Assembly (NCBI RefSeq): GCF_900113665.1
Contig: NZ_FOQD01000004.1
Coordinates: 186,001-250,000, forward strand
Direction: 5' to 3'
Source: Planctomicrobium piriforme
Lineage (GTDB): Bacteria; Planctomycetota; Planctomycetia; Planctomycetales; Planctomycetaceae
Length of the DNA stretch: 64,000 bases
In this document: one piece after another, positions 27,178 through 35,584 of the stretch
Layout: the number at the start of each line of letters is the position of its first letter
How positions within the stretch are numbered: the stretch's first letter is position 1
The notes under the pieces: generated by a model
Database searches by the model: none
The model's input: the letters and a program-made list of their open reading frames with translations, nothing else
Told to the model about the DNA's origin: nothing
Translations under genes and position numbers: made by a program

Positions 27178-29490
27178 TCAGACGGAAGAGTTTCCCATTC
27201 CCCAGTGAACATATCCCGACTGGGTATTGGTCTGTTTCGCCAGAATCTCTCTCGCCTTAATGAGCGCCCGACTGGCCTGCCCGGCGTACTGCGCGGGGTC
27301 GACGTAGGCGTAGCCGCCCTGAAATGCGAGATCGATGTAAGCCGCGAAATACTCGAAACTTTGCATTAAATCGTGGATGCGGGGATTCGCCGGTTCGTCC
27401 AGCAACTGCATGTCCCCGTCGCGGTTGAGCGTCTTTTTGCGGTAGGTGTTGAACTCCCGCTGGGTCTCGTAGGTGGTGTGTTCGATGAACACGACTTGCG
27501 GCATTCCGGTGTCCTGCACCGTCATCAGTCGCCGTACCGCTCGCTGCCGCGTCACCGGCACTTTGCAACCGGGAACAAAGCCGTTGATCGTCTGCCGGCT
27601 CCGCAACCCCTTCGCACGAAACTCGGCTTCGTAGGCTTCAAACACGGTGTCGTCGCGCGCCGTGTTCGTCTGTTTCCCGATCTGCTGGTCCATGATGAAC
27701 GCCTCGTAATTGAGGCCAGACATCCGCTCAGCCAGCTCCGGCGCCGTCGTCTTGGCGCTGGCCTGTCGCAGCACGAGTTCCCATTCGCAGATCGCCAGGT
27801 TTCCCATCGCGACCCCTTCCCACTCGGGAGGCGGAATCACCCAACTGTGAATGCCGGATCGGGTGTGCGACGGGTCGATGCTCAAGTAGCGGGTCCACTC
27901 TCGAGGAAGCCGGCCCATCTTCGTCAGCATGGTTTGCAAGTGCTGCCGGACGGTGGAACCGATGTTTTCCTCTTTGTCTTTCGGTCGCTTGATGAGGTGA
28001 ATCCGGGAGTTGAAGTCGTACATGCTGAGCATGTCGAGCATCATTTCCCCACGGTCGCGGCGGGCGATTTCATCGTCCGACCCCATGCGCCCCAGCGACT
28101 GCTCTTTCCCCTTCGTCGTGAGGAACGGGTTCTGAGTCATCACGAGTTGATGCACCTGAATCTGCGGCTTCTCGTCGGTGACGCATTGCCCGGCCCGGTC
28201 GATCAGGTCGATCAACGCGTTGTTCTTCGTGTGCGGCCAGACCGACCACATGAACCAGCCTTCCATGTCGGTCAGGCGGTCCTGCCACTCCTTCAGGTGC
28301 GCGGCGAACTGAATATCTTCGTCGATCCAGATCCCGCTGACCGCTTCCCCCTGCTTCGGGCTCTTGGCGGAACTCGGCCAGTAGTACAGGATGAAACCGT
28401 TGTTCGACTCGAACGTCTTGAACTGGTAGCTCTTTTTCTCTTCCCAGGAAAAACTCTCGTCCTCATCCCCCTTCCAGAACCGCTTCGGAATCAGGGGCTC
28501 GGTCAACTGGGACTCGGCGAACCGCTCTGCATCCTCCGGGTCGGCTCGGTTCCAGATCCGCCACTCGCCGGTCTTCAGGTCGCGGATGCCACGCAGCGTC
28601 CCGCCCATGCCGCGTTGAAACAGCAGGCGGTGAATCGTGGCCGCGTGCGAAGAGTCCCAGCCGATGATCCAGAATTGGCGGGGGTTGCCCGTGGTGCTGA
28701 CGGGATACTTGAGCGGGATTGGGTGCCCGTCTGCTGTCGTAATCGAGACGCCCAGCACTCGCGATGCGAACTCCATCGCTGCAGCGACCGATTTGCCGCT
28801 GTTTGCGTTGACGACCGCAGAGTAATAATTGTCGTAGCCGGGGACTTCGATGTCGTAAACGACGTCTCGCCGAAGGAATGTAACTCCAGTGATGTGCTTG
28901 GTTGCACTGCTCGCTGGGATGTGAAATCTGGCTGGGTGCTGTTCTGTAAAGTATCCCAGATCGAACACCGAAGGGGCCGACTCGGCAGATGTACCGCTCT
29001 CTGGCGACGGCACGTCTGGAGCGATCGATTTGCCAGTGGCGACCAGTTCGAGCGCTGGTGAGTGCAAACAAGCTCTATCAGCGAAAGCATCTCGAATTGA
29101 GATCCACTTGCCGTCGCTTCCTACGACGCGGTGTTCCAGGGTCGTCACCAATGACGTGCCGTCGCTGAATTCGACCCTGTAAAGATCGTCCGTTCCTTTT
29201 GTGAACGGGCGCAATGCCCCTGCTTTATCAAGCAAGCCGGTGCTGGGATTCAGTGCGAACACCACGAAATCTGTGTCGATCTCACCAATTGGCCGCCATT
29301 CGTCGCGGTCGGCGTCGTAGATCGGCTGCTCTGCGCCCAAGCACCGCTTTCCGCCCTTGAGGACCAGTTCAGGAGACAACGACTCATGAAATGGAAGCTG
29401 CAAAGCACTGGGTCGATAGAGGTTCAACGCTTCGAGCGCCAGTCGCTCTTTCGCCTTGCTCAGCTTCGCCCAGCGGTCTGCGCTAGTCAC
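27178..29490 (-). CDS. terL: Terminase large subunit with an intein in its P-loop
   Basis: 770 codons including an in-frame intein (residues 50-230); the spliced protein would be 589 residues. The ATPase part has the split Walker A (KGGKR then SGKS after splicing), Walker B IWIDEDI and the region around EGWFMWSVWPHTKNN. The nuclease part has LSIDPSHTRSG, EAFIMDQQIGKQ and NPRIHDLMQSFEYFAAY with the expected acidic residues. The start is a GTG overlapping the upstream stop. The enzyme cuts and pumps DNA into capsids together with the small subunit. Confidence 0.9.
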   Translation of the reverse strand: MTSADRWAKLSKAKERLALEALNLYRPSALQLPFHESLSPELVLKGGKRCLGAEQPIYDADRDEWRPIGEIDTDFVVFALNPSTGLLDKAGALRPFTKGTDDLYRVEFSDGTSLVTTLEHRVVGSDGKWISIRDAFADRACLHSPALELVATGKSIAPDVPSPESGTSAESAPSVFDLGYFTEQHPARFHIPASSATKHITGVTFLRRDVVYDIEVPGYDNYYSAVVNANSGKSVAAAMEFASRVLGVSITTADGHPIPLKYPVSTTGNPRQFWIIGWDSSHAATIHRLLFQRGMGGTLRGIRDLKTGEWRIWNRADPEDAERFAESQLTEPLIPKRFWKGDEDESFSWEEKKSYQFKTFESNNGFILYYWPSSAKSPKQGEAVSGIWIDEDIQFAAHLKEWQDRLTDMEGWFMWSVWPHTKNNALIDLIDRAGQCVTDEKPQIQVHQLVMTQNPFLTTKGKEQSLGRMGSDDEIARRDRGEMMLDMLSMYDFNSRIHLIKRPKDKEENIGSTVRQHLQTMLTKMGRLPREWTRYLSIDPSHTRSGIHSWVIPPPEWEGVAMGNLAICEWELVLRQASAKTTAPELAERMSGLNYEAFIMDQQIGKQTNTARDDTVFEAYEAEFRAKGLRSRQTINGFVPGCKVPVTRQRAVRRLMTVQDTGMPQVVFIEHTTYETQREFNTYRKKTLNRDGDMQLLDEPANPRIHDLMQSFEYFAAYIDLAFQGGYAYVDPAQYAGQASRALIKAREILAKQTNTQSGYVHWGMGNSSV
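28801..29343 (-). other. Mini-intein inserted in the terminase P-loop
   Basis: 181 codons. Block A starts with Cys1 (CLGAEQPIYDADRDEWRPIG). Block B contains TLEH, the TxxH motif. Block F is VVYDIEVPGYDNYYSAVVNA, ending in Asn before Ser+1. The usual penultimate His is replaced by Ala. There is no homing-endonuclease domain. The insertion point lies between KGGKR and SGKS, inside the nucleotide-binding loop, a classic intein site. The splice ends are inferred from motifs. Confidence 0.85.
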
Positions 29491-30157
29491 GTTTCTTCGC
29501 CTCCCGGATCGGGAAGTCGACGGCGTCGATCTGATCGATGATCGTGTCGCCTGGCGGTGGCAGCATCGCGTCTTTCTTCAGCAGGCCAGCATCACGCAGC
29601 ACCTGCTCGAACATATCCTGACCGATCGAATCTTTGAGCAATTGGATCGCCGCCAGCTTCTGCTCGCGCTCGATCTGCTCCAGGCTCATCTTGTCGACGT
29701 CTTCCTGGTGCTTGTTCTGATTGGCGATCGCGATCAGCTTGAAGATGCCGCCGATGTGATTCAGAACGCCGACCGACCAGCCCTTCTTCTCGACGACGGC
29801 GTCCAGTCCGACCTTCCAGTAATTCACGAACAGCGGCATGGAGCCGAAACTAGAGACGATCTGCGCGACCAGTTCTTCAGTCTTTGGGAGTTTGTTGATC
29901 CCGCCCGTGCGAGACTCGATCACCAGCAGATCCATGAACTCGGCAGCCTTCTCCTCCGCCTTCGCTCGGGAGACCTTCAGGCTCTGAGTCTCGGCGCAAT
30001 TGGCGCACATGCCGTCCCGCCGATCACCAAACGCGGCAATCGGCAGGACTTGCTTGCAGCCGTAGCACATGATCTTGCCGAAAGCGTCCGGAACGAGATC
30101 CGGTCGGCTCTTGATCTCGTCAAACGGACTCGGCGGTTTTGCTTTCTTGCGCGGCAT
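29483..30157 (-). CDS. Probable terminase small subunit with zinc finger
   Basis: 224 residues. GGAGG lies 8 bases before the ATG. The N-terminus has a zinc motif, CYGCKQVLPIAAFGDRRDGM then CANC. The rest is helical and charged, ending in a Lys/Arg tail. It lies directly upstream of the large terminase and overlaps it by 8 bp, as small terminase genes do. The zinc finger is unusual for that role, so another packaging or regulatory role remains possible. Confidence 0.55.
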   Translation of the reverse strand: MPRKKAKPPSPFDEIKSRPDLVPDAFGKIMCYGCKQVLPIAAFGDRRDGMCANCAETQSLKVSRAKAEEKAAEFMDLLVIESRTGGINKLPKTEELVAQIVSSFGSMPLFVNYWKVGLDAVVEKKGWSVGVLNHIGGIFKLIAIANQNKHQEDVDKMSLEQIEREQKLAAIQLLKDSIGQDMFEQVLRDAGLLKKDAMLPPPGDTIIDQIDAVDFPIREAKKRD

Positions 30158-31736
30158 CGGCTGCGCCTCCTTCCATGAATCGCAGATAATCGGCCATTGA
30201 GAAAGCTGAAAACATTTCTCCTACGGTCGTCTTCAGGTCGTTTGGATACGAATTCCACTCGGGGCCTTTTGCCTTCAGCCACGACAAAATCAGATGTCCG
30301 CGCGGAGACAAATGCCTGCTCCATGAGTGAATCGCGTCGATTGCGTCCGAGAACGCAGCGATTCCCAGTAACAGGATCAGGTCAACATCTTGCCGATCAG
30401 GGAAAGTGTTGGCCGTATTGAGCGTGTCGCCATCAATCACTCTCACGCTGGTATCGACCAGTTCACCGATATTTCCAACGAATCGCTGCAACGAGGCATC
30501 ATCCCACTCGTCAATGCAGAAGATATTACCGCCATCTGGTCCCATCTTTTCGGCAAGAGCCCAGACCACATCACCATCGCCGGCTCCCACGACTATGACT
30601 CGATACAACTGCTGAGTGTTGCGACTAACATGCTGGCGTATCGCTTCGAGCGATTCTTCCGGAAACACAGTCCCAATGGTTGTTATCTTCCGCCCGTACA
30701 GCATTCGACTCTGCAAATTCCACGGGCGTTCGCGACCCTCCGGTGGCTCCTCGACCAGAGGTTCCGGTCGCACCTGTCGCTCCGGCTTGACGTCGGCGAA
30801 GTTCAGCTCCCGCAGTTCATCGCCGCCGCCCAGGTTGTTGTGAACCGCCTCGATGTAGGTCTCGCTGATCTGCGTCATCGAGATCGGCTCTGGCATCCCG
30901 ACGCACTTCGGCTTCAGGTGTCCGGCCCAGGCGTCCCAGTTACAGAAGACGACGGGCTCACCGAACTTCTTAATCCCCGCCATCTGGATCTCGCGGGTGT
31001 TCGTCACGTCCTCCGTGCTGGCCTTCTGCGTCTGATACTGGTCGGTGAACTCGTAGAAGAACCAGCTTTTCATCCGCAGCAGACGCAGCGCCCGTTCCTG
31101 CGAGATCTCCCCTTTCGCGTAGCCATCCAGCACCTGACCATCCGACATCTCGCCAATCGGCATCAGGCGGAAGGCGTCCGTCGAGTAGAGAATGACGCCT
31201 GTCGGGCCGGCCGCGATCTCCTGAATCCCCCGCATCTGAGAAGCGGTCAGGCGGTCATAAGCCTTGAAGTGAAAGGCATTCTCCAGTCGCCCGGTCTCGT
31301 AGTCGGCGGCGTAGAACACATAGACGTTCTCTTCGCCCCCGCCTGTCGGATGCGGTGGAGGACCGCAGTAGGGGGAGCAAACGACAGTCGGCAGTCCCCG
31401 GCACGCCCGTTCGTAGAGGAAGTCGAACGACGTCTTCCAGAACGGCTTCGCCCAGTCCTTCTTGCCGTCGTACAGGTCCGGCTGGTTGTCCGAGTCCAGC
31501 ATCAAGATCACGTCAAAGCCGTTGTCCATCGCCTTCTTGACGACCTCGTTCCGAGCCATCGTCAGCGGGATATCTCCAGCTTTCGTCACTGCGACGCGGT
31601 CGATCCGGGGGTCTTCCGCCAGCTCTTTGTTGAGTTTCGCCAGCCAGAAGGCGATCTCGGGAATGACAGTCGCCACTCCGCCGTTGCCCGCAAAGCAGTA
31701 CATCGCCACCAGAACATTCAGCTTCATCGGGACCAT
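30120..31736 (-). CDS. Glycosyltransferase-like and methyltransferase-like fusion
   Basis: 538 residues. AGGAA lies 8 bases before the ATG. The N-terminal domain (about 1-270) has GT-A features: LTMARNEVVKKAMDNGFDVI followed by LMLDSDNQPDLYD, a DxD-like metal-nucleotide site. The C-terminal domain (about 350-510) is a Rossmann fold with YRVIVVGAGDGDVVWALAEK (SAM-binding loop pattern), then FCIDEW, DLILLLG and a closing LSPRGHLILSWL. The fusion sits between capsid and terminase genes. It might glycosylate and methylate a virion protein, nucleotide or surface sugar; the substrate is unknown. Confidence 0.65.
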   Translation of the reverse strand: MVPMKLNVLVAMYCFAGNGGVATVIPEIAFWLAKLNKELAEDPRIDRVAVTKAGDIPLTMARNEVVKKAMDNGFDVILMLDSDNQPDLYDGKKDWAKPFWKTSFDFLYERACRGLPTVVCSPYCGPPPHPTGGGEENVYVFYAADYETGRLENAFHFKAYDRLTASQMRGIQEIAAGPTGVILYSTDAFRLMPIGEMSDGQVLDGYAKGEISQERALRLLRMKSWFFYEFTDQYQTQKASTEDVTNTREIQMAGIKKFGEPVVFCNWDAWAGHLKPKCVGMPEPISMTQISETYIEAVHNNLGGGDELRELNFADVKPERQVRPEPLVEEPPEGRERPWNLQSRMLYGRKITTIGTVFPEESLEAIRQHVSRNTQQLYRVIVVGAGDGDVVWALAEKMGPDGGNIFCIDEWDDASLQRFVGNIGELVDTSVRVIDGDTLNTANTFPDRQDVDLILLLGIAAFSDAIDAIHSWSRHLSPRGHLILSWLKAKGPEWNSYPNDLKTTVGEMFSAFSMADYLRFMEGGAADAAQESKTAESV

Positions 31737-31784
31737 CAGGGTGTTCCTTGCAACATGAGGGAGGGTGTGGTGTTGCGTTCGAGA

Positions 31785-31800
31785 GTAGCAACGATATTTC
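31785..31800 (-). promoter_or_regulatory. 16-bp palindrome upstream of the GT-MT gene
   Basis: GTAGCAACGATATTTC, perfect through the left half and centre, 48 bp before the start at 31736. Confidence 0.55.
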
Positions 31801-31821
31801 CTTCAATCCAGCGCAATAAAG

Positions 31822-31855
31822 AACCCCCGACGCCAGAGGGTTAGCGACGAGGGTT
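31822..31855 (-). terminator. Rho-independent terminator after the Lys-rich peptide gene
   Basis: 31822-31832 pairs with 31845-31855 (9 of 11 bases), followed on the minus strand by TTCTTTATT. It closes the transcript of the 32-residue peptide gene and precedes the GT-MT promoter region. Confidence 0.65.
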
Positions 31856-31894
31856 CCAGTCCGACCTGCATGGGACGGTCGCAGCAATGTCGAA

Positions 31895-31993
31895 TTACTT
31901 CTTCTTTTCGGGGGCTTTCGCCTTTGTTTTCGAGGCCTGAGACTTCGTTCCGGACTTCGCCGGAGCCGTCTTGCTTCCTGGTTTCGCAGCCAT
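31895..31993 (-). CDS. Lys/Ala-rich basic 32-residue peptide
   Basis: The ORF starts at the ATG at 31993, with AGGAA about 9 bases upstream. The product, MAAKPGSKTAPAKSGTKSQA and on, is about one-third Lys with Ala, Ser, Pro and Thr, and ends EKKK: the composition of histone-H1-like or protamine-like tails. It has its own palindrome copy upstream and its own terminator, so it is expressed as a separate small unit between head genes. A DNA-condensing role is inferred from composition only. Confidence 0.6.
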   Translation of the reverse strand: MAAKPGSKTAPAKSGTKSQASKTKAKAPEKKK

Positions 31994-32043
31994 GTTCGTC
32001 GTTCCTTTTGAAGGGAGAGTTGTGAATACCGTTGCCACAGAAT

Positions 32044-32059
32044 GTCGCAACAATGCTTC
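32044..32059 (-). promoter_or_regulatory. 16-bp palindrome upstream of the Lys-rich peptide gene
   Basis: GTCGCAACAATGCTTC, 50 bp before the ATG at 31993; a degenerate second site (GAATACCGTTGCCACA) follows at about 32024-32039. Confidence 0.5.
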
Positions 32060-32075
32060 TCTATCAATACAAAAA

Positions 32076-32107
32076 CGGCCTTCAGAAGAAAACTCTCCTG
32101 AAGGCCG
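32076..32107 (-). terminator. Rho-independent terminator after the 211-aa head gene
   Basis: A perfect 10-bp stem, 32076-32085 (CGGCCTTCAG) with 32098-32107, followed on the minus strand by TTTTTG. Confidence 0.9.
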
Positions 32108-32136
32108 CCACACCCTCCCCCCGCGGGAAGACTCAC

Positions 32137-32772
32137 TTATTTCAGAATCGCCAGATCGACCAGGATGTCCTGATTGGTCTGGGCGGTCGTCTTGGCGCTC
32201 ATGGCCCGACCGAGATAGTTCAGCAGGTACTTCGCCTGCGTCCCATCGGTCGTGCCAGCGGCAGCGGAAGTCAGACCGGTCCAGGGAGCAACCCGGCCGG
32301 AAGTCGTCGCCTGGCTCGTGGCAGCCGTGAGAGCGGCCAGCACGTCCCCTTCCGCGATCGAGTTGTTCGCACCACCGGCGAGGTCGGTCTTCGTCAATGA
32401 CGGGCCTTTGACGGCGATCCAGAATAGATCGTTGTTCGGAACGCCGGCAGCTGGCAGATGCTCGTCCACGACGCCCGCACATTCTTCGGCGGTCACGCTG
32501 CAGTAACCATCCACCCGCTTGCCGCGATAACCGGCCGCCCACTTCACCGTCCGCTTTGGCAGCAGGGCGATCCCCGAGACGTTGCGAACCAGGATACAGG
32601 TCACCCGGCGGTTGGACCGGCGAACCTTGGCCCCCGGCGCCTGACCGGGAGCGATGTCGTCGAAGTCGGCTCGGGCCCCTTCGACAAAGGCAGCGTCCGT
32701 TGACGCGATGGTACGGCCATCGCCGGACAGAAGCGTCTTGCCCCGCTTCGGCAGTGTCGTTGCATTTTCCAT
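32137..32772 (-). CDS. Head protein, decoration-like
   Basis: 211 residues, encoded next after the major capsid gene. It contains LVRNVSGIALLPKRTVKWAA and GYCSVTAEECAGVVDEHLPA, then NDLFWIAVKGPS, a pattern common in proteins encoded beside capsid genes, probably with a small beta domain. A strong terminator follows. The name is a class assignment from position and pattern. Confidence 0.6.
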   Translation of the reverse strand: MENATTLPKRGKTLLSGDGRTIASTDAAFVEGARADFDDIAPGQAPGAKVRRSNRRVTCILVRNVSGIALLPKRTVKWAAGYRGKRVDGYCSVTAEECAGVVDEHLPAAGVPNNDLFWIAVKGPSLTKTDLAGGANNSIAEGDVLAALTAATSQATTSGRVAPWTGLTSAAAGTTDGTQAKYLLNYLGRAMSAKTTAQTNQDILVDLAILK

Positions 32773-32836
32773 GGCGTTTTCTCTCTCGTAACGGACGACG
32801 GGGTTTCTGGTCTATGAACAGCCTGAGCAACAGGGC

Positions 32837-33958
32837 TTAGGCGTACTTGAAGAGCTTGCCCACATGCTTGGGCCGATAACAGACGTTCCCCCAGAAACCA
32901 ACTCCCCACAGGAAGCTCCAGGCGGTGCGGGCGTCTTCGTCTGGACCTTTCATCCAGAACAGTTCCGGCATCAGGCTTCGCAGCGTGATCTGGCTGACGT
33001 TCAGCAGATACCCGGTATTGGCCGGGCAGTCGAAGTCAGCGGAGATCGCACAACCGTCCTGATTCAGCACGTTGCCGGCGAAGCCGAGGTCGGAAGCGGC
33101 CTTGTGCGGAATACTGATCCGGCGAATCGCCTCTTCGTGGTTCTTGTAACCCTGGAAGAGATTGCTGCCGAGCAGGCAGATGTCCGGCATCCCGTCCGGG
33201 CCGCCGGTGGTGGTCAGCCAGGTGATCGCCTGGGAGATGACGCGCCAGCAATTGTCTTCCCACAGCGTGGAGCCGGTGCCCCAGCTATTGGCCGACCAGT
33301 TGATGAGCTTCGGCATCATGAAGTCGTATTCAGGATCGCCCTGCCCATCCGGCCAGTCGGTCGCCAGCGAGGCGTTCGGCGACGTGGTCAGTCCGTTGGA
33401 CCAGCCCCCACCGTAGTTGCCGGCGACAGTCGAAAGCTGCGACAAACCGTAGGTGTCGCTGGGAGCGGCAATGCGGTCTGCGGCAGTCACGGTGCCAGCG
33501 CCGAGGAAGGTTTCGAGACCGTGCACTGCGTTTTCGCGACCGGTCGCCTCACCATCCTTGAAGAGTTCCGCGGAGAAGTTCTCCTGCACGGATTCCTTCA
33601 GGTTGTTGGTCTTGGACTGAAACAGGTTGATGAGCTGTTCGTCGCCAGCGTTCATCGCATTCTGCTTCATACTGAGCGCGTCAGTCGCGACGTAGCCGCG
33701 CCAGTCATGCTCCAGTCGGCGGTAAGCGTCGTGGTTCGCGAAGTCCAGGACTCCGCCGTCGCCATAGGCTTCGACGGGCGGCTTCGAGTATTTCACCTGC
33801 CACTTGCAGGTTTCACCAGAGCAGTTCATTTCGATGCGGCCTTTGGCGCGAAGCATCGAGAGCAACAGGCGGCTGCGGATCGTTTCATCGACAAAGCCCT
33901 TGATGAACCGGGGCCGGGTCGTGTTGATAACGCCAATCCATTCCTGGGACATGGTCAT
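32837..33958 (-). CDS. Major capsid protein
   Basis: 373 residues; the start overlaps an AAGGTGA site directly after the scaffold stop. The protein has an N-arm-like start (ARPRF-type TTRPRFIKGFVDETIRSRLL), a long helix (LINLFQSKTNNLKESVQENF) and the aromatic-rich C-terminus of the HK97 fold (LLNVSQITLRSLMPELFWMK; RTAWSFLWGVGFWGNVCYRP). Gene order scaffold, capsid, decoration supports this. No protease gene is visible nearby. Confidence 0.8.
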   Translation of the reverse strand: MTMSQEWIGVINTTRPRFIKGFVDETIRSRLLLSMLRAKGRIEMNCSGETCKWQVKYSKPPVEAYGDGGVLDFANHDAYRRLEHDWRGYVATDALSMKQNAMNAGDEQLINLFQSKTNNLKESVQENFSAELFKDGEATGRENAVHGLETFLGAGTVTAADRIAAPSDTYGLSQLSTVAGNYGGGWSNGLTTSPNASLATDWPDGQGDPEYDFMMPKLINWSANSWGTGSTLWEDNCWRVISQAITWLTTTGGPDGMPDICLLGSNLFQGYKNHEEAIRRISIPHKAASDLGFAGNVLNQDGCAISADFDCPANTGYLLNVSQITLRSLMPELFWMKGPDEDARTAWSFLWGVGFWGNVCYRPKHVGKLFKYA

Positions 33959-33963
33959 TCACC

Positions 33964-35145
33964 TTAAACTGCGGGTTGCCCCTGGGTTGCGCGGAAGCCG
34001 CTGACGAACATGGAGTTCAGTTCCCCAGACGTGGCGACAACCGGGCTGTCGTACGACTGGACGTGATTCGCTCCGCCTTGCGGCTGGTGAGCAGCACGCT
34101 GCAGGGCGTTATTGAGAAAGCTGTTTGGTTGCGGTGCGGGCGCTGGTGCCGGCTGGGGAGCGGGAACCTGCGGAGTCGGTACGGGGGCAGCGACAGGTGC
34201 CGGTGCGGCCGGAGCCTGGCCGGTGATGCCCGCGTACTTCTTGCCCATCGCAATGAGCTTTTGCGGATCAGTGATCCCCGACTGCTGCAGTTCTTCGACG
34301 ACGTTGTAAAACTGCTCGCCCTGCGGACTCAGCGACTTGCCGTCCTGGCCGTAGAGCCATGACGCGTTTTCGCGTTCGAACGACTGCACCGTGTTTTGCT
34401 GTTCGCGCTCCTGGAACCGCTTTTCGATGGCGGCTTCGAGATCTTGCGTCCAGGCCCGCTGCATCGGCTCCCGCAGCTTCTCGTAGAAGTCCTGATAGGG
34501 ATTGCTCCGCATCAGTTGCTGCCACTGAGTCGTCTGCTGATCCATCGCCTGGTTCAGGCCGGGCAGGATCGGAGCGACGGCGGCTTCGTATCCCGGCGCA
34601 GCAACGTACAGGCCCGTGGTCTCATCAGCCCGGACCATGCCGCGCTGCAACACCTGCGTGTACTGATCCTGCCACTGGGGAGCCTTCCACTGTTCGCGGA
34701 AGTAACTTTCCGGGGTCCACTCTGGCGGGGTCGCTGGAGCAGGTTGCTGCTGAGGAGCGTTCCGCTGTTGCAGGTACGACTGGAATTCCTGAGCGAAGGG
34801 CATCAGGCCCTGGCCGTACTGCGCCAGCGGTTGAAGCCGCTGGTATTCCTGCATGACCTGCTGGGCGATTTCTTCCGCGGTCGCCTGTTCGTTGACGGTC
34901 AGCCCGAGGGCCACCGCCTGGGAATACAACTGGCTGGGAACCTGCGGCGCCGGAGTCGGGGCGACTGGCTCAACCGGGGCGACTGATTGACTGCGAAAGG
35001 TGTCGGAAAAGGCGGAGGAGAGATCGCCTTCGGGTTCCGGAGTCGAGGGGGCGGCCACAATCGGTGCGGGCGCATTGGCGACAACGGGAGCGAGTTCCGG
35101 GGCCGGAGCAGCGGGAGCGGTCGGGGTGGCAGTTGCAAGGCTCAT
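33964..35145 (-). CDS. Scaffold protein
   Basis: 393 residues, Pro/Ala/Gln-rich with no hydrophobic core: a disordered N-terminus, a Gln-rich coiled middle (EEIAQQVMQEYQRLQPLAQY; MQRAWTQDLEAAIEKRFQER) and a Pro/Ala-rich linker near residues 300-340. It comes directly before the major capsid gene, the standard place for scaffold. Residues 195-290 are mostly helical. It would guide capsid assembly. Confidence 0.75.
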   Translation of the reverse strand: MSLATATPTAPAAPAPELAPVVANAPAPIVAAPSTPEPEGDLSSAFSDTFRSQSVAPVEPVAPTPAPQVPSQLYSQAVALGLTVNEQATAEEIAQQVMQEYQRLQPLAQYGQGLMPFAQEFQSYLQQRNAPQQQPAPATPPEWTPESYFREQWKAPQWQDQYTQVLQRGMVRADETTGLYVAAPGYEAAVAPILPGLNQAMDQQTTQWQQLMRSNPYQDFYEKLREPMQRAWTQDLEAAIEKRFQEREQQNTVQSFERENASWLYGQDGKSLSPQGEQFYNVVEELQQSGITDPQKLIAMGKKYAGITGQAPAAPAPVAAPVPTPQVPAPQPAPAPAPQPNSFLNNALQRAAHQPQGGANHVQSYDSPVVATSGELNSMFVSGFRATQGQPAV

Positions 35146-35210
35146 GGTTCAACTCGGATCTGGGTGGGTGTGTGGTCCGTGTGTGACGCAAGGATTTACC
35201 AAAAACTCTG

Positions 35211-35226
35211 GTCGCAACATTGCTGC
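35211..35226. promoter_or_regulatory. 16-bp palindrome between divergent scaffold and HTH genes
   Basis: GTCGCAACATTGCTGC, about 65 bp from the scaffold start and 57 bp from the HTH gene at 35284. It could control both directions. Confidence 0.55.
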
Positions 35227-35283
35227 ATCGGTACACTTGCGCAACAACGCGCACGATCGCACAGGTTTTCTAGGAGTCCACCC

Positions 35284-35517
35284 ATGCCCATCGCAGAGAT
35301 CACGACAGGACTGGAGATGCTCAGTGACTTTGCGCGTCGCCTGAAAAGAGACCACTCGACAGTCCGGCGTTGGGCAACAAAAGGGGTCTGGAACGTCTCT
35401 CGCACCCGTAAGGTGTTTCTGAAAACGACGTTGACGCCGCAGGGGAAAGCCACCTGTGAAGAGTTCTACGCCCAGTTCATCCGCGACCTGAATAAGGTCT
35501 CGCGGCGCAGGCGGTAA
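35284..35517 (+). CDS. Small helix-turn-helix DNA-binding protein
   Basis: 77 residues, TAGGAG 7 bases before the ATG. LSDFARRLKRDHSTVRRWAT followed by KGVWNVSRTRKVFL is a MerR/excisionase-like HTH with wing. The C-terminus is basic (NKVSRRRR). It is divergent from the scaffold gene; palindrome copies lie upstream (35211) and directly after its stop (35518). It is the best candidate for the protein that binds this motif, by position alone. Confidence 0.75.
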   Translation: MPIAEITTGLEMLSDFARRLKRDHSTVRRWATKGVWNVSRTRKVFLKTTLTPQGKATCEEFYAQFIRDLNKVSRRRR

Positions 35518-35533
35518 GTAGCAATCTTGCAGC
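35518..35533 (+). promoter_or_regulatory. 16-bp palindrome just upstream of the leader-RNA promoter
   Basis: GTAGCAATCTTGCAGC, starting on the base after the HTH stop and 7 bp upstream of the TTGACA at 35541. Confidence 0.55.
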
Positions 35534-35540
35534 CAGCCAG

Positions 35541-35569
35541 TTGACAGCGACGGCAGCGTTGCAAAGAAT
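35541..35569 (+). promoter_or_regulatory. Promoter of the leader RNA
   Basis: A perfect TTGACA (35541-35546), 17-bp spacer and AAGAAT (35564-35569, 4 of 6). Transcription would begin around 35576, just before the RNA's first stem. Confidence 0.65.
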
Positions 35570-35584
35570 GCCGGGTGTCAGAAA

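Noticed and set aside
27373..29061. A 562-codon plus-strand frame opposite terL
   Set aside because: Antisense to a terminase with clear ATPase and nuclease motifs; no ribosome-binding site.
30390..31844. A 484-codon plus-strand frame opposite the GT-MT gene
   Set aside because: Antisense shadow; the leftward gene has a good ribosome-binding site and recognisable folds.
32864..33967. A 367-codon plus-strand frame opposite the major capsid gene
   Set aside because: Antisense shadow of the capsid gene.
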